Of a stretch of DNA of 64,000 bases, positions 29,309 through 39,517 are shown piece by piece. Each line of letters starts with the position of its first letter. Position 1 is the first letter of the stretch. This DNA is from Devosia sp. 1566. GTDB lineage: Bacteria > Pseudomonadota > Alphaproteobacteria > Rhizobiales > Devosiaceae. The notes below the pieces were generated by a model. That model did no database searches. It had not been told where the DNA came from and worked only from the letters and a program-made list of their open reading frames with translations. The translations under genes were made by a program, and so were the position numbers. Location: NCBI RefSeq assembly GCF_004005995.1, contig NZ_CP034767.1, positions 1,550,001 to 1,614,000 of the forward strand, given 5' to 3'.

Positions 29309-29617
29309 ATGACGGAAGACGATCTCAAGATGCAGTTTGAACTTGTGCGGCAGTCCATAGGGACATGGTCCGCCGATGCCGTTCACTTCGTGGGCGCTGG
29401 CAGCGAGAGTCGGCAGGTGGGCACCCATGATGCTGACCAGATCGCTGCTGCCACGCGGACCCTTGACGCGATCCGGTCGGAACGGACCTCTCTGGCTGAG
29501 GCTACTGCGCTCGTCCCGACCAAGTCCGACGATCTGGCTCGAGGGATCGATATCGCGCTGAACGAACTGGACCTGCTGGAGCGGGACATCAGCGCCGCTT
29601 TGGCGGAGATGCGCTGA
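29309..29617 (+). CDS. Hypothetical protein
   Basis: A 102-residue acidic, soluble, helix-rich protein (MTEDDLKMQFELVRQ start). GGAG lies five bases before the ATG at 29309. Heptad-like leucines in the last 40 residues (DIALNELDLLERDISAALAEMR) could form a coiled coil. No family is recognised. It stands alone just after tRNA-Val, convergent with the P-type ATPase gene. Confidence 0.55.
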   Translation: MTEDDLKMQFELVRQSIGTWSADAVHFVGAGSESRQVGTHDADQIAAATRTLDAIRSERTSLAEATALVPTKSDDLARGIDIALNELDLLERDISAALAEMR

Positions 29618-29652
29618 GAACTGGTCATTCCTCTGCAGCCTTGCGGTGAGAT

Positions 29653-32472
29653 CTACTGCAAACGAGAAGCACCAGTCTGCCCAAACTGGGCGCTGACCCA
29701 TTTTCGCGCTTCCCCGAGCCAGAGGACCATGCTGCCCATAAGCGTGCAGAAGAGCCATTGCTCGAAGGTCAGGGGGACGGTGCCGAAGGCGTAGTTCAGC
29801 GCCGGTACGTGGATCACCGCCACCTGCAGCAGCAGCGACAATGCCACCGCAGCCCAAAGCCAGTGATTGAGAAACAGGTGATGGAATGCGCTGGCGGTAT
29901 CTGAACGGGTGTTAAAGCAATTGAAGAGTTGCGCCAGTACCAGGGCGGTGAACCCGGCGGTGCGTGCCTCCTCGAGGGAAGCGGTTCCTTCAACAAAGCC
30001 GCCGGGTAAGTAGAAGTCGATGGCGAACAGGCTCGCCAGGGCCATGATGACGCCACTATAAAGCACGCCCGCCCACATGCTCCGGTCGATCACGGGCTGG
30101 GTTGGGGAGCGTGGCGGACGAGCCATGACGTCGTCCGTCTCGGGATCGAGCCCCATGGCCAGCGCTGGGCCCGAATCGGTAACCAAGTTGATCCACAGGA
30201 CCTGGGTGGCGAGGAGCGGCAGCACCAGACCTTCGCCTGCAGCATCGAGCCCGATAAAGCTCGCGCCGACTACGCCCAGGAACACGGTGAGCACTTCGCC
30301 GATATTGGAGGATAGCAGATAGCGCAGGAACTTGCGGATGTTCTCGAAGATTGCCCGGCCTTCGCGCACGGCCCGCACAATGGTAGCGAAGTTGTCATCC
30401 GCCAGGATCATTTCAGCGGCCTCCTTGGTCACCTCGGTGCCGGCGATGCCCATGGCAATGCCGATATCGGCGGATTTTAGGGCAGGGGCGTCGTTGACCC
30501 CATCACCCGTCATCGCCACCACTTCGCCATCCGCCTGCAGGGCGTCGACGATCTTGAGCTTGTGGATGGGGGCCACGCGCGCGAACACCGACGTGTTGCG
30601 TACGGCGGCACTCAGCGCAGCGTCATCCATGCCGTCAAGCTCGCCCCCAGTCAGAACGGGAGCGTCGGCATCAACGATGCCGAGCTGGGAGGCGATGCGC
30701 AGGGCCGTGCTCGGATGATCGCCGGTGATCATAACGATCCGGATGCCAGCACCGTGGGCATCGGCCACGGCGGCAGCAGCTTCCTCGCGCGGCGGATCGA
30801 TCATGCCCACGCTGCCGACATAGATCAGGTCGTGTTCAAGCGCCTCGAGGTCCTCCTGTTGCTCGCTGCGCTCCAGTGGCTTGTAGGCTACCGCGAGAGT
30901 GCGGAGCGCGTCGGCTGACATCCTTTCGATATCGGCTTGGGCTCGCCGACGTCGCATTGCCTCAAACGGAAATGTGTTCATACCGACGCGGATCTGCGTG
31001 CAGCGCGCCATCAGCACATCAGGCGCACCCTTGGCGACGAGAACCGGTTGATCCCCCCACTCGCAATCACTGGCGATCGTCGACATCATCTTACGCTCGG
31101 AGGTGAACGGGATGTCTCGGATGCGACGAAACCGCCGTCGCCGACGCTCGTGGATGCCGAACTTCCTTTCTGCCACGAGGAAAGCTGCCTCGGTGGGGTC
31201 GCCTTCGACCTCCCAGCGGTCTTGATCGATCTGCCGGAGCGCGGCATTGTTGACAAGGCTGCCGCCGCCGATCACCACGATCTGCTCTGCCCTTAGCTGG
31301 CCGTCAGGCGCTATGTCCCCCGGCCCGAGTACCTGTCCGCGCGGCTCATAACCGACACCGGTGATGTGGGTGACGCCCGAAGCCGTGGCCACACGTTCGA
31401 TGGTCATCTCACCCTGGGTCAGCGTGCCAGTCTTGTCTGAGCAGATCACGGTTGCCGAACCCAGGCTCTCGACTGAGGAGAGGTTCTTGACAACAGCCTT
31501 GTGCGTGGCCATCCGCTGCACTCCCAAGGCCAACACCAGCGTCAAGATGGCCGGCAAGCCCTCGGGAACTGCGGCCACGGCGAGCGACACACCAAACAGC
31601 ATGATCGTGACAAGAGCGTCCGGGCTGTTTACGCCGGAGATGGCGATGATGGTGGCGACCACAACCAAGGCAATGCCGACCGCCGCTAGACCAAGGGTGC
31701 GCCCCAGCCGCGAGACTTCTCGCTCTAGCGGAGTTTGGTCTTCAGGCGTGGCGTGGAGCATGTCGGCCACGAGACCCATCTGGGTCTGCATGCCGGTTGC
31801 CGTTACGACGGCAAGGGCACTGCCTTGGGTGATCGCTGTGCCCTTGAAAACCATGCAGGTCCGCTCAGCGAGAGGGGCCGGCGCCTCAAGGGGGCGGGTG
31901 TTCTTGGCGACCGAAGCGCTTTCACCGGTGAGGGAGGCTTCCTGAGCGCGCAGCGCAGCCGCCTGGATCAGGCGGGCGTCTGCGCCCACAGCATCGCCTT
32001 CTTCGAGCAGGAGCAGATCGCCCGGCACCAACTCGGCGCTGGGTATCCGCCGCCGTTCACCGTCGCGGATGACCGAAGAGGTTACCGCCGTCATCCGAGC
32101 AAGTGCAGCCACTGCATCGGCCGCGCGAGCTTCCTGGATGTAGCCGAGCACAGCGTTCAGCAGCACGATTGCGGAGATGACGATGGCGTCGATAGGGAGA
32201 GGTTCATGCCCCTGGAGAAGCCAAGCGAAAAACGAAACCAGGGCTGCCAGGAGCAGCAGGTAAATTAACGGGTCCTCGAACTGGCTCAAGAAGCGCCGCC
32301 ACTTCGGTACAGGTGCAACCGCACGCAGTTCGTTGGAGCCGTTCGCCTCTAGTCGCCGCTGCGCCTCCCCTTGCGCAAGACCGCGCTCGGGATCGCTTCG
32401 GAGAGCATCCACCACCGCGTCGGGCTGCTCCAGGGCCGGGTCGAGAGCCAGCTTATCGGCGGAGATGATCAT
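29653..32472 (-). CDS. P-type cation-transporting ATPase (Ca2+-ATPase-like, P2 type)
   Basis: A 939-residue inner-membrane pump. It has an N-terminal cation-ATPase domain, a TGES actuator motif (SLTGESASV), PEGLPAILTL in helix 4, the phosphorylation site DKTGTLT, GDGVNDAPALK, and NLVTDSGPALAMG in helix 6 with the Asn/Thr/Asp pattern of SERCA-type calcium pumps. It most likely exports calcium; manganese or other cations remain possible. The ATG at 32472 follows GAGGAG; 16 extra in-frame codons upstream look unreal. It is monocistronic, with no regulator beside it. Confidence 0.9.
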   Translation of the reverse strand: MIISADKLALDPALEQPDAVVDALRSDPERGLAQGEAQRRLEANGSNELRAVAPVPKWRRFLSQFEDPLIYLLLLAALVSFFAWLLQGHEPLPIDAIVISAIVLLNAVLGYIQEARAADAVAALARMTAVTSSVIRDGERRRIPSAELVPGDLLLLEEGDAVGADARLIQAAALRAQEASLTGESASVAKNTRPLEAPAPLAERTCMVFKGTAITQGSALAVVTATGMQTQMGLVADMLHATPEDQTPLEREVSRLGRTLGLAAVGIALVVVATIIAISGVNSPDALVTIMLFGVSLAVAAVPEGLPAILTLVLALGVQRMATHKAVVKNLSSVESLGSATVICSDKTGTLTQGEMTIERVATASGVTHITGVGYEPRGQVLGPGDIAPDGQLRAEQIVVIGGGSLVNNAALRQIDQDRWEVEGDPTEAAFLVAERKFGIHERRRRRFRRIRDIPFTSERKMMSTIASDCEWGDQPVLVAKGAPDVLMARCTQIRVGMNTFPFEAMRRRRAQADIERMSADALRTLAVAYKPLERSEQQEDLEALEHDLIYVGSVGMIDPPREEAAAAVADAHGAGIRIVMITGDHPSTALRIASQLGIVDADAPVLTGGELDGMDDAALSAAVRNTSVFARVAPIHKLKIVDALQADGEVVAMTGDGVNDAPALKSADIGIAMGIAGTEVTKEAAEMILADDNFATIVRAVREGRAIFENIRKFLRYLLSSNIGEVLTVFLGVVGASFIGLDAAGEGLVLPLLATQVLWINLVTDSGPALAMGLDPETDDVMARPPRSPTQPVIDRSMWAGVLYSGVIMALASLFAIDFYLPGGFVEGTASLEEARTAGFTALVLAQLFNCFNTRSDTASAFHHLFLNHWLWAAVALSLLLQVAVIHVPALNYAFGTVPLTFEQWLFCTLMGSMVLWLGEARKWVSAQFGQTGASRLQ

Positions 32473-32658
32473 CTTGCTCGCTCCTCGCTCGGGGCAGCCA
32501 AACGCCGAGGATGGAGCCATAGCAGCGGCGGAGCTCTGGTTTGGCTTAGCGGGCGTCGGGTTGGACCACCATCATGCCTGTCGCGGCGTCGGCGGCTTTG
32601 ACTTCCATCAAGTCACCGCGGGTCCCGGGATGTCTGCTCGCCATACCCTGAAACGCAA

Positions 32659-32687
32659 AAGGCTTCCCCTGGGAGAGAGGAAGCCTT
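32659..32687. terminator. Hairpin terminator downstream of the HupE-like gene
   Basis: AAGGCTTCC and GGAAGCCTT form a perfect 9-base stem with an 11-base loop and an A run on its left (a T run on the minus strand). It would stop minus-strand transcription from the HupE gene before the P-type ATPase. Confidence 0.65.
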
Positions 32688-32744
32688 GCAACGACTAGAT
32701 AATGAACTCCCTTGGCCGCGGTAGATCGGGAGGGGGTCAGGCGA

Positions 32745-33344
32745 TCACAAGACGCCGGTCAGGATGCCGAGGCCAGCGACTGCTGCGAGACCGCCGGACG
32801 AGCGGACCACCGCGGAGCCGTAGTTGTCGCCAGCCTTGCCGATGAGGAAGCCGAGGCCAATTCCCGCTACATGCAGCAGCGCGGTGGCGACAAGGAAGCC
32901 AACTGCATAGGTGAGGCCGCCCGATCCCGCCGGCATTTCTGCGCCGTGGGCATAGCCGTGGAAGACGGCGAAGAAGCCCACGAGCCCCATTGCTAGGGCA
33001 ACAGGCGCCTTGATGTTCATCAGGACACAGGCACCCAATACGATTACCGAAAGGGCGATGCCCAACTCGACCATTGGCACCTGGATGCCGACGATGCCCA
33101 AACCGCCACCCAGCGCCATCACCGCAACAAAAGTGACCGGCACCAGCCACAAGGCCCGGCCCCCAAGTTGATAGGCCAGCACGCCCACCATCACCATCGC
33201 CAGAATATGGTCGAGCCCGGAAACCGGGTGCGCGAGGCCGTGCATGATGCCGCTGCTTTCCCCGATATCGGGGTGGGCAAACGCTGCCGTTGGAAGCAAG
33301 GCAACCGCCGCCACCGCGACCCGGATTGCTGATTTGAATGCCAT
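32745..33344 (-). CDS. HupE/UreJ family protein (probable nickel permease)
   Basis: A 199-residue inner-membrane protein with a signal-like N-terminus (cleavage near AFA, residue 23) and about six helices. The family motif HPxxGxDH is present as HPVSGLDH (39-46). A second histidine cluster, FHGYAHGAE, lies mid-protein. HupE/UreJ proteins are secondary nickel (or cobalt) transporters tied to hydrogenase or urease. No hydrogenase is seen, and the urease operon starts 1.6 kb away, so nickel supply for urease is the likely role. The ATG follows CAGGAGA. Confidence 0.88.
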   Translation of the reverse strand: MAFKSAIRVAVAAVALLPTAAFAHPDIGESSGIMHGLAHPVSGLDHILAMVMVGVLAYQLGGRALWLVPVTFVAVMALGGGLGIVGIQVPMVELGIALSVIVLGACVLMNIKAPVALAMGLVGFFAVFHGYAHGAEMPAGSGGLTYAVGFLVATALLHVAGIGLGFLIGKAGDNYGSAVVRSSGGLAAVAGLGILTGVL

Positions 33345-33747
33345 GGACGTGTCTCCTGTTCTTGGTCCGCCCGGGAATCTAAGTGGGACAACTTCTATTC
33401 AGAGGGTGTGGGGGAGTTCTTTTGATTTTCCGTCCACAACAAGTAAAATCGACTGGTGTGTTGATCTTGATACTCCGCACTTCTTTCCAATGATCTGGAG
33501 GCGTTAAGCGGGGTGCTCTCGATTATTATCACCCCAACTCGACCTCGATCAAACAGGGCCAGCTGCACACCAGCCGCAGCCGCCCGACCCTCCGCGCAAG
33601 CTATAGTCGTTTCGTGCGGAGCACTTTTGACGGTGGTCAAATCCCGCGGCGTGTTCCGGAGCATAGTGATCAAACGCATCGAGTTGCCGAACCAGCGGAT
33701 CGCCTCGGTCGCTCGAACCACGCCGATATCACCAGCGGATCGACACA
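33345..33747. other. Intergenic region between hupE-like and crcB genes
   Basis: A 403-base divergent spacer, less GC-rich than its surroundings. A TTG-initiated minus-strand frame of 117 codons (33395-33748) crosses it but resembles no family and lacks a ribosome site. I see no fluoride riboswitch core (GGNGATGG-type element) ahead of crcB. Promoters for both flanking genes must lie here but no strong pair stands out. Confidence 0.5.
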
Positions 33748-34137
33748 ATGCAGTTTTCTGACCTTGTTTTCGTAGCCGGTGGTGGCGGTATTGGATCGGT
33801 GCTCCGGTGGCTTGTGGGCAAGCTCGTCAAGGAGCAGGGGCCAGGTGGGTTTCCATGGTCGACGGTGTTGATCAATGTCTCCGGCGCCTTCGTGATCGGT
33901 CTTCTTTCAGTGCTGTTCTCGGTGGAGTGGCATGACCGCTATGGGAGCCTGCTGAACGCGGGCGTCCTAACGGGCATTCTGGGTGGCTACACCACGTTCA
34001 GCACCATGCAGCTCGATGCCGCCAAGCTTTATCACTCCGGCAGCCCCGGCAAGACTGTCGGCTATCTGCTGGGCTCGGTGGTTCTGGGCATTCTCGCGGC
34101 AGGTGCCGGCGCGCAGCTGGCGCGGCTTGCTGGCTAA
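33748..34137 (+). CDS. crcB: Fluoride channel CrcB/Fluc, first subunit
   Basis: A 129-residue protein with four predicted membrane helices. The family signatures GGGGIGSVLRWLVG in helix 1 and GGYTTFSTMQLD in helix 3 are both clear. Fluc proteins form dimers that let fluoride leave the cytoplasm. The second crcB follows 22 bases later, suggesting a heterodimeric channel or two homodimers. The start lies next to CGACACA, with little ribosome-site signal. Confidence 0.93.
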   Translation: MQFSDLVFVAGGGGIGSVLRWLVGKLVKEQGPGGFPWSTVLINVSGAFVIGLLSVLFSVEWHDRYGSLLNAGVLTGILGGYTTFSTMQLDAAKLYHSGSPGKTVGYLLGSVVLGILAAGAGAQLARLAG

Positions 34138-34159
34138 GTCCGCAGATGGAGTTGGGTTG

Positions 34160-34597
34160 ATGGCTTCCAACGAACAAAGCAAACAGGACAGCGGCCTGGT
34201 CCTGACAGTCATCCTGGTATTCCTGGGCGGCGCCGTTGGGGCGACCATCCGGGAACTGCTCATGCTCTGGGTGCCGACCGGGCGCGATGGCTTTCCTTAT
34301 TCCATCTTCGTGGCCAACATCGTGGCGTCCTTTGTCCTGGGGATGGTGAACGGCCTGCATTCGCACGGCGCGATCGGGACGCGAGCGAACCTTTTTGTCG
34401 GAACGGGCCTGACGGGTGGCATGTCCACCTTTTCCAGCTTTGTTTACGCGACCTTTGTGCTGCTCACGACCTCAACGATCGGGCTCTCCGTGGGCCTGCT
34501 CTACGCCGTGTTGAGCCTTCTCATTGGCTTTGTCGCGGTGCTGCTTGGGTTGAGGGCTGGCGAGATGCTGAGCCGGCAAAGCGACGGCGGCACCTGA
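34160..34597 (+). CDS. crcB: Fluoride channel CrcB/Fluc, second subunit
   Basis: A 145-residue four-helix membrane protein, paralogous to the one just upstream. Signatures are GGAVGATIRELL in helix 1 and GGMSTFSSFVYAT in helix 3. A short charged N-terminal extension precedes helix 1. The ATG at 34160 follows GGAGTTGGGTTG. Tandem crcB pairs occur in several bacteria, where both proteins can be needed for a working channel. Confidence 0.93.
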   Translation: MASNEQSKQDSGLVLTVILVFLGGAVGATIRELLMLWVPTGRDGFPYSIFVANIVASFVLGMVNGLHSHGAIGTRANLFVGTGLTGGMSTFSSFVYATFVLLTTSTIGLSVGLLYAVLSLLIGFVAVLLGLRAGEMLSRQSDGGT

Positions 34598-34949
34598 CTC
34601 CCGCGACTGCGGGTCCGTAGTTCTTCTCCAACTGCAAGACGTGAATATAAGTCGTGCGATGTCACCGTGTCCATCGCGGATGAACATGCATGAAGCTCGT
34701 ATCGTAACCGAGACAATGCCAAACAAAACGGCGACAAAGACAAAATAGAACTTCTTGTATTGCTGTTGTTCTGTGTTCAGTGCGCGTTCAGTATCGCGCC
34801 CGAAGCAGTCGGGTTGCAGATTTACTTACACGATGGCGAGGCATACCCTTTGTTTATGGGCGTTGTTCTTTATCGGGACGTGGCAGCCAGCCCGTTGCAG
34901 CCTAAGACGAGACGACGTCGCCAGAATTCACCCATGTCGGAGGTTAGAG
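34598..34949. other. Intergenic region upstream of the urease operon
   Basis: A 352-base spacer. A small CCCGC-GACT-GCGGG hairpin at 34600-34613 follows crcB and may end its transcript. The middle is comparatively AT-rich, as expected of a promoter region. A TGGCAG...TTGCA pair near 34888-34906 superficially recalls a sigma-54 site but its spacing is wrong. No gene is supported until the GGAGG ribosome site of ureA. Confidence 0.5.
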
Positions 34950-35252
34950 ATGCACCTGACGCCGCGAGAGACCGACAAGCTCATGATCTACATGATGGCC
35001 ATGGTCGCGCAGCGCCGAAAGGATGATGGGCTCAAGCTCAATCATCCCGAGGCCGTCTCCTTGATCGCCGCCAGCGCGCTCGACAATGCCCGCGCCGGCA
35101 AGACGCTCGAGGAAGTCATGGAAATTGCGCGCAAAGCCATCACCCGCGGGGACGTCATGGAGGGTGTCGTGGACATGATCCCCTACGTCCAAGTCGAAGC
35201 GGTGTTCACCGATGGCAGCCGCCTCGTCACCGTTCACGACCCGATCCAATAA
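34950..35252 (+). CDS. ureA: Urease gamma subunit
   Basis: Smallest structural subunit of urease, which splits urea to ammonia and carbamate. The 100-residue protein begins [11 protein letters not shown] and ends VTVHDPIQ, both family-typical. GGAGG lies seven bases before the ATG at 34950; the frame is open upstream but not UreA-like. It is the first gene of ureABCEFGD, and ureB follows after 16 bases. Confidence 0.97.
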   Translation: MHLTPRETDKLMIYMMAMVAQRRKDDGLKLNHPEAVSLIAASALDNARAGKTLEEVMEIARKAITRGDVMEGVVDMIPYVQVEAVFTDGSRLVTVHDPIQ

Positions 35253-35268
35253 GCAAAGGAGTGGTTCA

Positions 35269-35682
35269 ATGGCCACCGAGACCACGAATACTCCTGTTGG
35301 CGGGCTGGTGCTCGCGGATGGCGAGATCGAGATCAATGCCGGCTACCCGACCAATACGCTCAAGGTCCGCAATACTGGCGACCGGCCCGTCCAGGTCGGG
35401 TCCCACTTCCATTTCTTCGAAGTGAACTCCGCGCTGGAGTTCGACCGCGAACAGGCCTTCGGCAAGCGCCTCAATATCCCCGCCACGACCGCGCTGCGCT
35501 TCGAGCCCGGCGACGAAAAGGAAGTGGTGTTGATCCCTTTTCAGGGCAAGCAGCGCGTCATCGGCTTCAATGGCCTCGTCAATGGCTGGGTCGGCGATGA
35601 GAGCTATGACGACCAGCGGCCCCGCCTGGCTGACGCGATGGAACGGGTCCAGCGCTACGGCTTCAAGAACACCCCCCAATAA
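35269..35682 (+). CDS. ureB: Urease beta subunit
   Basis: Structural beta subunit, 137 residues. The core [32 protein letters not shown] is highly typical. About 10 extra residues precede the usual start region and about 25 extend past the usual end, within the range seen in rhizobia. The ATG at 35269 follows AAAGGAG. Confidence 0.97.
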   Translation: MATETTNTPVGGLVLADGEIEINAGYPTNTLKVRNTGDRPVQVGSHFHFFEVNSALEFDREQAFGKRLNIPATTALRFEPGDEKEVVLIPFQGKQRVIGFNGLVNGWVGDESYDDQRPRLADAMERVQRYGFKNTPQ

Positions 35683-35714
35683 TTTGAACAGCTACTTCAA
35701 GAACGGGTCACACC

Positions 35715-37433
35715 ATGGCGAAGATCTCAAGGCGGCAATATTCGGACCTTTATGGTCCGACCACTGGCGATAAAATCCGTCTCGGCGACACCGACCTTTA
35801 CGTCGAGGTCGAGAAGGACCTGCGGGTATATGGCGAGGAAGCCGTATATGGCGGTGGCAAGACCTTGCGTGACGGCATGGGTTTTGACAACGAGCTCACA
35901 AGCGCCGCCGGCTCACCGGACCTGGTCATCACCAATGTGACCATCATCGACGCCATCCAGGGCATCATCAAAGCTGATGTTGGCATCAAGAACGGCGTGG
36001 TCTGCGGCATCGGCAAGGCCGGTAATCCTTCCGTCATGTCCGGGGTCACGCCCGGTCTGGCGCTCGGGCCAGGATGCGACGCCATATCGGGCGAGCACCT
36101 GATCCTGACTGCAGGCGGCATTGACGCCCATGTGCACTTCATTTCCCCCCAGCAGGCGCAGGCGGCGCTCAGCAATGGCATCACCACGCTCTTTGGGGGT
36201 GGCGTCGGGCCAACCGACGGCACCAATGGTACCACCATCACGCCCGGCACCTGGAACATCGAGATGATGCTGCGTTCTTTTGATGCCTGGCCGGTCAATG
36301 CCGGGGTCTTGGGCAAGGGCAACTGCTCCTCGCCGGCACCGCTCGAAGAGCAGATCCGGGCCGGAGCCATGGGCTTCAAGATCCACGAGGACTGGGGCAG
36401 TACGGCCGCCGCGATCCGGATGGCGCTGACGGTTGCCGACCGGATGGACGTGCAGGTTTGCATCCATACCGATACGCTCAACGAAGGCGGGTTCGTCGAG
36501 AACACGATCGCCGCGTTCGAAGGGCGCACGATCCACACCTATCACACCGAAGGCGCCGGCGGCGGCCACGCCCCCGACATCATCCGCGTCGCCGGGCAGC
36601 CCAATGTGTTGCCCAGTTCCACCAATCCGACCCTGCCATACGGGATCAACTCGCAGGCGGAACTGTTTGATATGACGATGATCTGCCACAATCTCAGTGC
36701 GAAGATCCCGACGGATGTGGCCTTCGCCGAAAGCCGGGTACGGCCCGAGACCATCGCGGCGGAAAACGTGCTGCATGATCTTGGCGCCATCTCCATCATC
36801 TCGAGCGACAGCCAGGCCATGGGCCGCGTTGGCGAGTGCTGGATGCGCACGGTCCAAACCGCCCATCTGATGAAGCAGCGGCGTGGCCCTTATTCGGGCG
36901 ACAGCTCCAACAACGACAACGAGCGCGTGCTGCGGTTCGTCGCCAAGGTGACCATCAATCCCGCCATCGCCCAGGGCGTCAGCAAGGTGATCGGCTCGGT
37001 TGAAGTGGGCAAGATGGCGGACCTGGTGCTGTGGGAGCCAGCCTTCTTTGGCGCCAAGCCCAAGATGGTAATCAAGGGCGGCTTCATTTCCTGGGGGCTG
37101 ATGGGTGATCCCAATGCCTCGCTCCCCACGCCCCAGCCGGTGAGTTACCGGCCGATGTTTGGCGGGCAAGGATCGGCGCTGCCGAAATCCCGCGTCACCT
37201 TCACCTCGAACGCGGCTTTCAACGACGGGATCGTGGATCGCTACGACCTCAAGTCCAACGTTGTGCCGGTCTACGCCACCCGAACCATCGGCAAGGCGCA
37301 CATGGTGCGAAACAGTGCTTTGCCCGTGATCGAGGTGAACCCGGAAACCTATGCGGTGACGGTGGATGGCGTGCACGCGACCGTCGAGCCGGCCACGAGC
37401 CTGCCGCTGGCGCAGCTGCACTTCTTCAGCTGA
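35715..37433 (+). CDS. ureC: Urease alpha subunit (catalytic)
   Basis: Catalytic subunit holding the dinuclear nickel site, 572 residues. Seen are the metal-binding HVHF, the carbamylated lysine in [11 protein letters not shown], the CHNLS-type flap region with its cysteine and histidine (MICHNLS) and the C-terminal LAQLHFF. All expected ligands appear intact. It starts 32 bases after ureB with only a weak ribosome site. Confidence 0.98.
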   Translation: MAKISRRQYSDLYGPTTGDKIRLGDTDLYVEVEKDLRVYGEEAVYGGGKTLRDGMGFDNELTSAAGSPDLVITNVTIIDAIQGIIKADVGIKNGVVCGIGKAGNPSVMSGVTPGLALGPGCDAISGEHLILTAGGIDAHVHFISPQQAQAALSNGITTLFGGGVGPTDGTNGTTITPGTWNIEMMLRSFDAWPVNAGVLGKGNCSSPAPLEEQIRAGAMGFKIHEDWGSTAAAIRMALTVADRMDVQVCIHTDTLNEGGFVENTIAAFEGRTIHTYHTEGAGGGHAPDIIRVAGQPNVLPSSTNPTLPYGINSQAELFDMTMICHNLSAKIPTDVAFAESRVRPETIAAENVLHDLGAISIISSDSQAMGRVGECWMRTVQTAHLMKQRRGPYSGDSSNNDNERVLRFVAKVTINPAIAQGVSKVIGSVEVGKMADLVLWEPAFFGAKPKMVIKGGFISWGLMGDPNASLPTPQPVSYRPMFGGQGSALPKSRVTFTSNAAFNDGIVDRYDLKSNVVPVYATRTIGKAHMVRNSALPVIEVNPETYAVTVDGVHATVEPATSLPLAQLHFFS

Positions 37434-37472
37434 CGCAGCGACGGGTTGTTTGGGGATGAAGTGGAGGGAACG

Positions 37473-38135
37473 ATGATCCTGATCGAGAAAACGCTTGGCA
37501 ATATCAAGGACCGGAACTGGGAGGGTGCCGAGGTCGAGCAACTGGTGCTCGAACAATGGGAAGCGCCCAAGAGCCGGCTGCGCAAGCGCACTGAGAGTGG
37601 GCTGGAACTGGCGATCTCCTTGCCGCGCTCAGAACATCTGCATGACGGGGACGTGCTCTATCACGACCCCGTCGCGCGCCGGATCGTGGTGGCGACCATT
37701 GCCATGCGCGAGGTGATGGTCATCGAAATGGAGGACTTCGAAGGCATGTCGGCCGCCGAGATCCTCAGCATCGGCTTCGAACTTGGCCACGGGCTGGGCA
37801 ACCAGCATTGGCCCGCAGTGATCAAGGGCACGACGATCTATGTGCCTGTTTCGGTGGATCGGAAGGTGATGTCCTCGGTGATGCGCACCCATGCCTTCCG
37901 GCACGCCACCATGCATTTCGAGCCGGGCGAGGTAGTCGCCGAGCGCCTCGATCCCAGCGAAGCGCGTCTGCTGTTCGCTGGGGCGGACGCGTCACCGCAC
38001 AAACATTATGACCAAGAGGCCAACGGCCATGACCAAGATCACGGGCATGACCAAGATCACGGGCATGACCATGACCACCACCATGATCACAACCATCACC
38101 ACGGCCACCGGCATGACCACGGCGTGCTTCTATGA
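37473..38135 (+). CDS. ureE: Urease accessory nickel chaperone UreE
   Basis: Dimeric metallochaperone that hands nickel to the urease activation complex. The 220 residues comprise the peptide-binding domain, the metal-binding domain (FELGHGLGNQHWP, with the conserved histidine), and an unusually long His/Asp tail over the last 40 residues (repeats of GHDQDH and HDHHHDH). GGAGG precedes the ATG at 37473. The stop overlaps the ureF start by four bases. Confidence 0.96.
   Translation: MILIEKTLGNIKDRNWEGAEVEQLVLEQWEAPKSRLRKRTESGLELAISLPRSEHLHDGDVLYHDPVARRIVVATIAMREVMVIEMEDFEGMSAAEILSIGFELGHGLGNQHWPAVIKGTTIYVPVSVDRKVMSSVMRTHAFRHATMHFEPGEVVAERLDPSEARLLFAGADASPHKHYDQEANGHDQDHGHDQDHGHDHDHHHDHNHHHGHRHDHGVLL
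38028..38063 (+). repeat. 18-base tandem repeat inside ureE
   Basis: CATGACCAAGATCACGGG occurs twice in a row, encoding HDQDHG each time, and continues into related CATGAC units. It generates the histidine-rich nickel-binding tail of UreE and would allow the tail to vary in length by replication slippage. Confidence 0.85.
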
Positions 38136-38845
38136 ACGCGGGAGCTAACTGGTTTGCCTCGGATATGGGTCGGCTGGCGCGACTGCTGCAGTTTGCCGAC
38201 TCCACGCTGCCGGTCGGGGCCTTTGCGTTTTCGCAGGGGCTTGAATCGGCGGTGCAGCTGGAGATCGTCACCGATCCCCAGAGCCTCAAGGACTATCTGG
38301 AGGTCATCTTGCGCCAGGCAGCCCATAGCGATGGGGTCGCGCTGCTGCATGCGCATCGGGCGGCGAGTGCCGGGGATTATGACAGGCTCCTCGAGGCCGA
38401 TGACGCCCTATGGATCCGCCGGATCGGCGAAGAGCAGCAATTGATGCTCTCGCGGATGGGCAAGAAGTTTGCCGAATTGGCGATGGCGATCACGCATGTG
38501 CCCCTGCTGCAGCGCTGGCTCGACGACATCAACAGCAAGCAGACCCCAGGGTGCTTTCCCGTGGCTCAGGCTATCGGCCTTGCCGGAATGGGCGTCAACG
38601 AGGCCGAAGCCTTCACCCTGCATCAATACGGGCTGTCGTCGATGATCCTCAACGCTGCGCTGCGGCTGATGCGGATCGATCATCTGACGACGCAGGGCAT
38701 TCTCTTTGACGCCCAGGGATCAGTGGAGCGGCACTACCAGGCCATCAACACGCTCGAGCTCGAGGAAATGTCGAGCTTTGCCCCGGTCTACGACGTCGTC
38801 GTGGCCCATCACACCAGAACTCATCTGCGGCTGTTCATGAACTGA
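38132..38845 (+). CDS. ureF: Urease accessory protein UreF
   Basis: All-helical protein that joins UreD and UreG in the urease activation complex. It is 237 residues, with the family block [21 protein letters not shown] near the N-terminus and [20 protein letters not shown] later. The start overlaps the ureE stop (ATGA), so translation is coupled. An ATG at 38165 is an alternative start. Confidence 0.95.
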   Translation: MNAGANWFASDMGRLARLLQFADSTLPVGAFAFSQGLESAVQLEIVTDPQSLKDYLEVILRQAAHSDGVALLHAHRAASAGDYDRLLEADDALWIRRIGEEQQLMLSRMGKKFAELAMAITHVPLLQRWLDDINSKQTPGCFPVAQAIGLAGMGVNEAEAFTLHQYGLSSMILNAALRLMRIDHLTTQGILFDAQGSVERHYQAINTLELEEMSSFAPVYDVVVAHHTRTHLRLFMN

Positions 38846-38868
38846 AACGGCCGACCAAGGAGCAGGAT

Positions 38869-39513
38869 ATGAAGAAGATCACGCGCATCGGCATTGGCGG
38901 CCCGGTCGGTTCGGGCAAGACGGCGGTTATCGAAACCATCACACCCCGGCTCATCGAGATGGGCGTGCGGCCCCTCATCATCACCAACGACGTGGTGACG
39001 ACGGAAGACGCCAAGCAGGTCCGGCGCACGCTCAACGGCATCCTTGTCGAGGAGAAGATTGTCGGGGTCGAGACTGGCGCCTGTCCCCATACGGCGGTGC
39101 GCGAAGACCCATCGATGAACATCGCCGCGGTCGAGGAGCTCGAGCAGCGTTATCCCGACAGCGATGTCGTGCTGATTGAATCGGGCGGCGACAACCTGAC
39201 CCTGACTTTCAGCCCGGCGCTGGCTGACTTCTACATCTATGTGATCGACGTGGCCGCGGGCGACAAGATCCCGCGCAAGAACGGCGCCGGCGTGTGCCAG
39301 TCCGATATCCTCGTGATCAACAAGACCGATCTCGCCCCCTATGTGGGCGCGAGCCTTGAGGTTATGGACCGCGACTCCAAGCTCATGCGGGGCAGCAAGC
39401 CCTTTGTCTTTACCAACTGCAAGACCGGGGAAGGCGTGGACGGGCTGATGGACCTGATCATGGACATGGCCCTGTTCGACGTCAAACCGACGCCAATGGC
39501 TGCGGTGGGGTAG
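38869..39513 (+). CDS. ureG: Urease accessory GTPase UreG
   Basis: SIMIBI-class GTPase that powers nickel insertion into urease. The 214 residues carry P-loop GPVGSGKT, the nickel-binding Cys-Pro-His in [13 protein letters not shown], and the [10 protein letters not shown] nucleotide-specificity motif. The ATG is preceded by AAGGAGCAGGAT. ureD follows four bases after its stop codon. Confidence 0.97.
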   Translation: MKKITRIGIGGPVGSGKTAVIETITPRLIEMGVRPLIITNDVVTTEDAKQVRRTLNGILVEEKIVGVETGACPHTAVREDPSMNIAAVEELEQRYPDSDVVLIESGGDNLTLTFSPALADFYIYVIDVAAGDKIPRKNGAGVCQSDILVINKTDLAPYVGASLEVMDRDSKLMRGSKPFVFTNCKTGEGVDGLMDLIMDMALFDVKPTPMAAVG

Positions 39514-39517
39514 GGCT

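Noticed and set aside
33395..33748. 117-codon minus-strand frame in the hupE-crcB spacer
   Set aside because: TTG start without ribosome site, no recognisable domain, and it would cover the divergent promoters.
34888..34906. Sigma-54-like promoter before ureA (TGGCAG...TTGCA)
   Set aside because: The spacing between the GG and GC elements is three bases too long.
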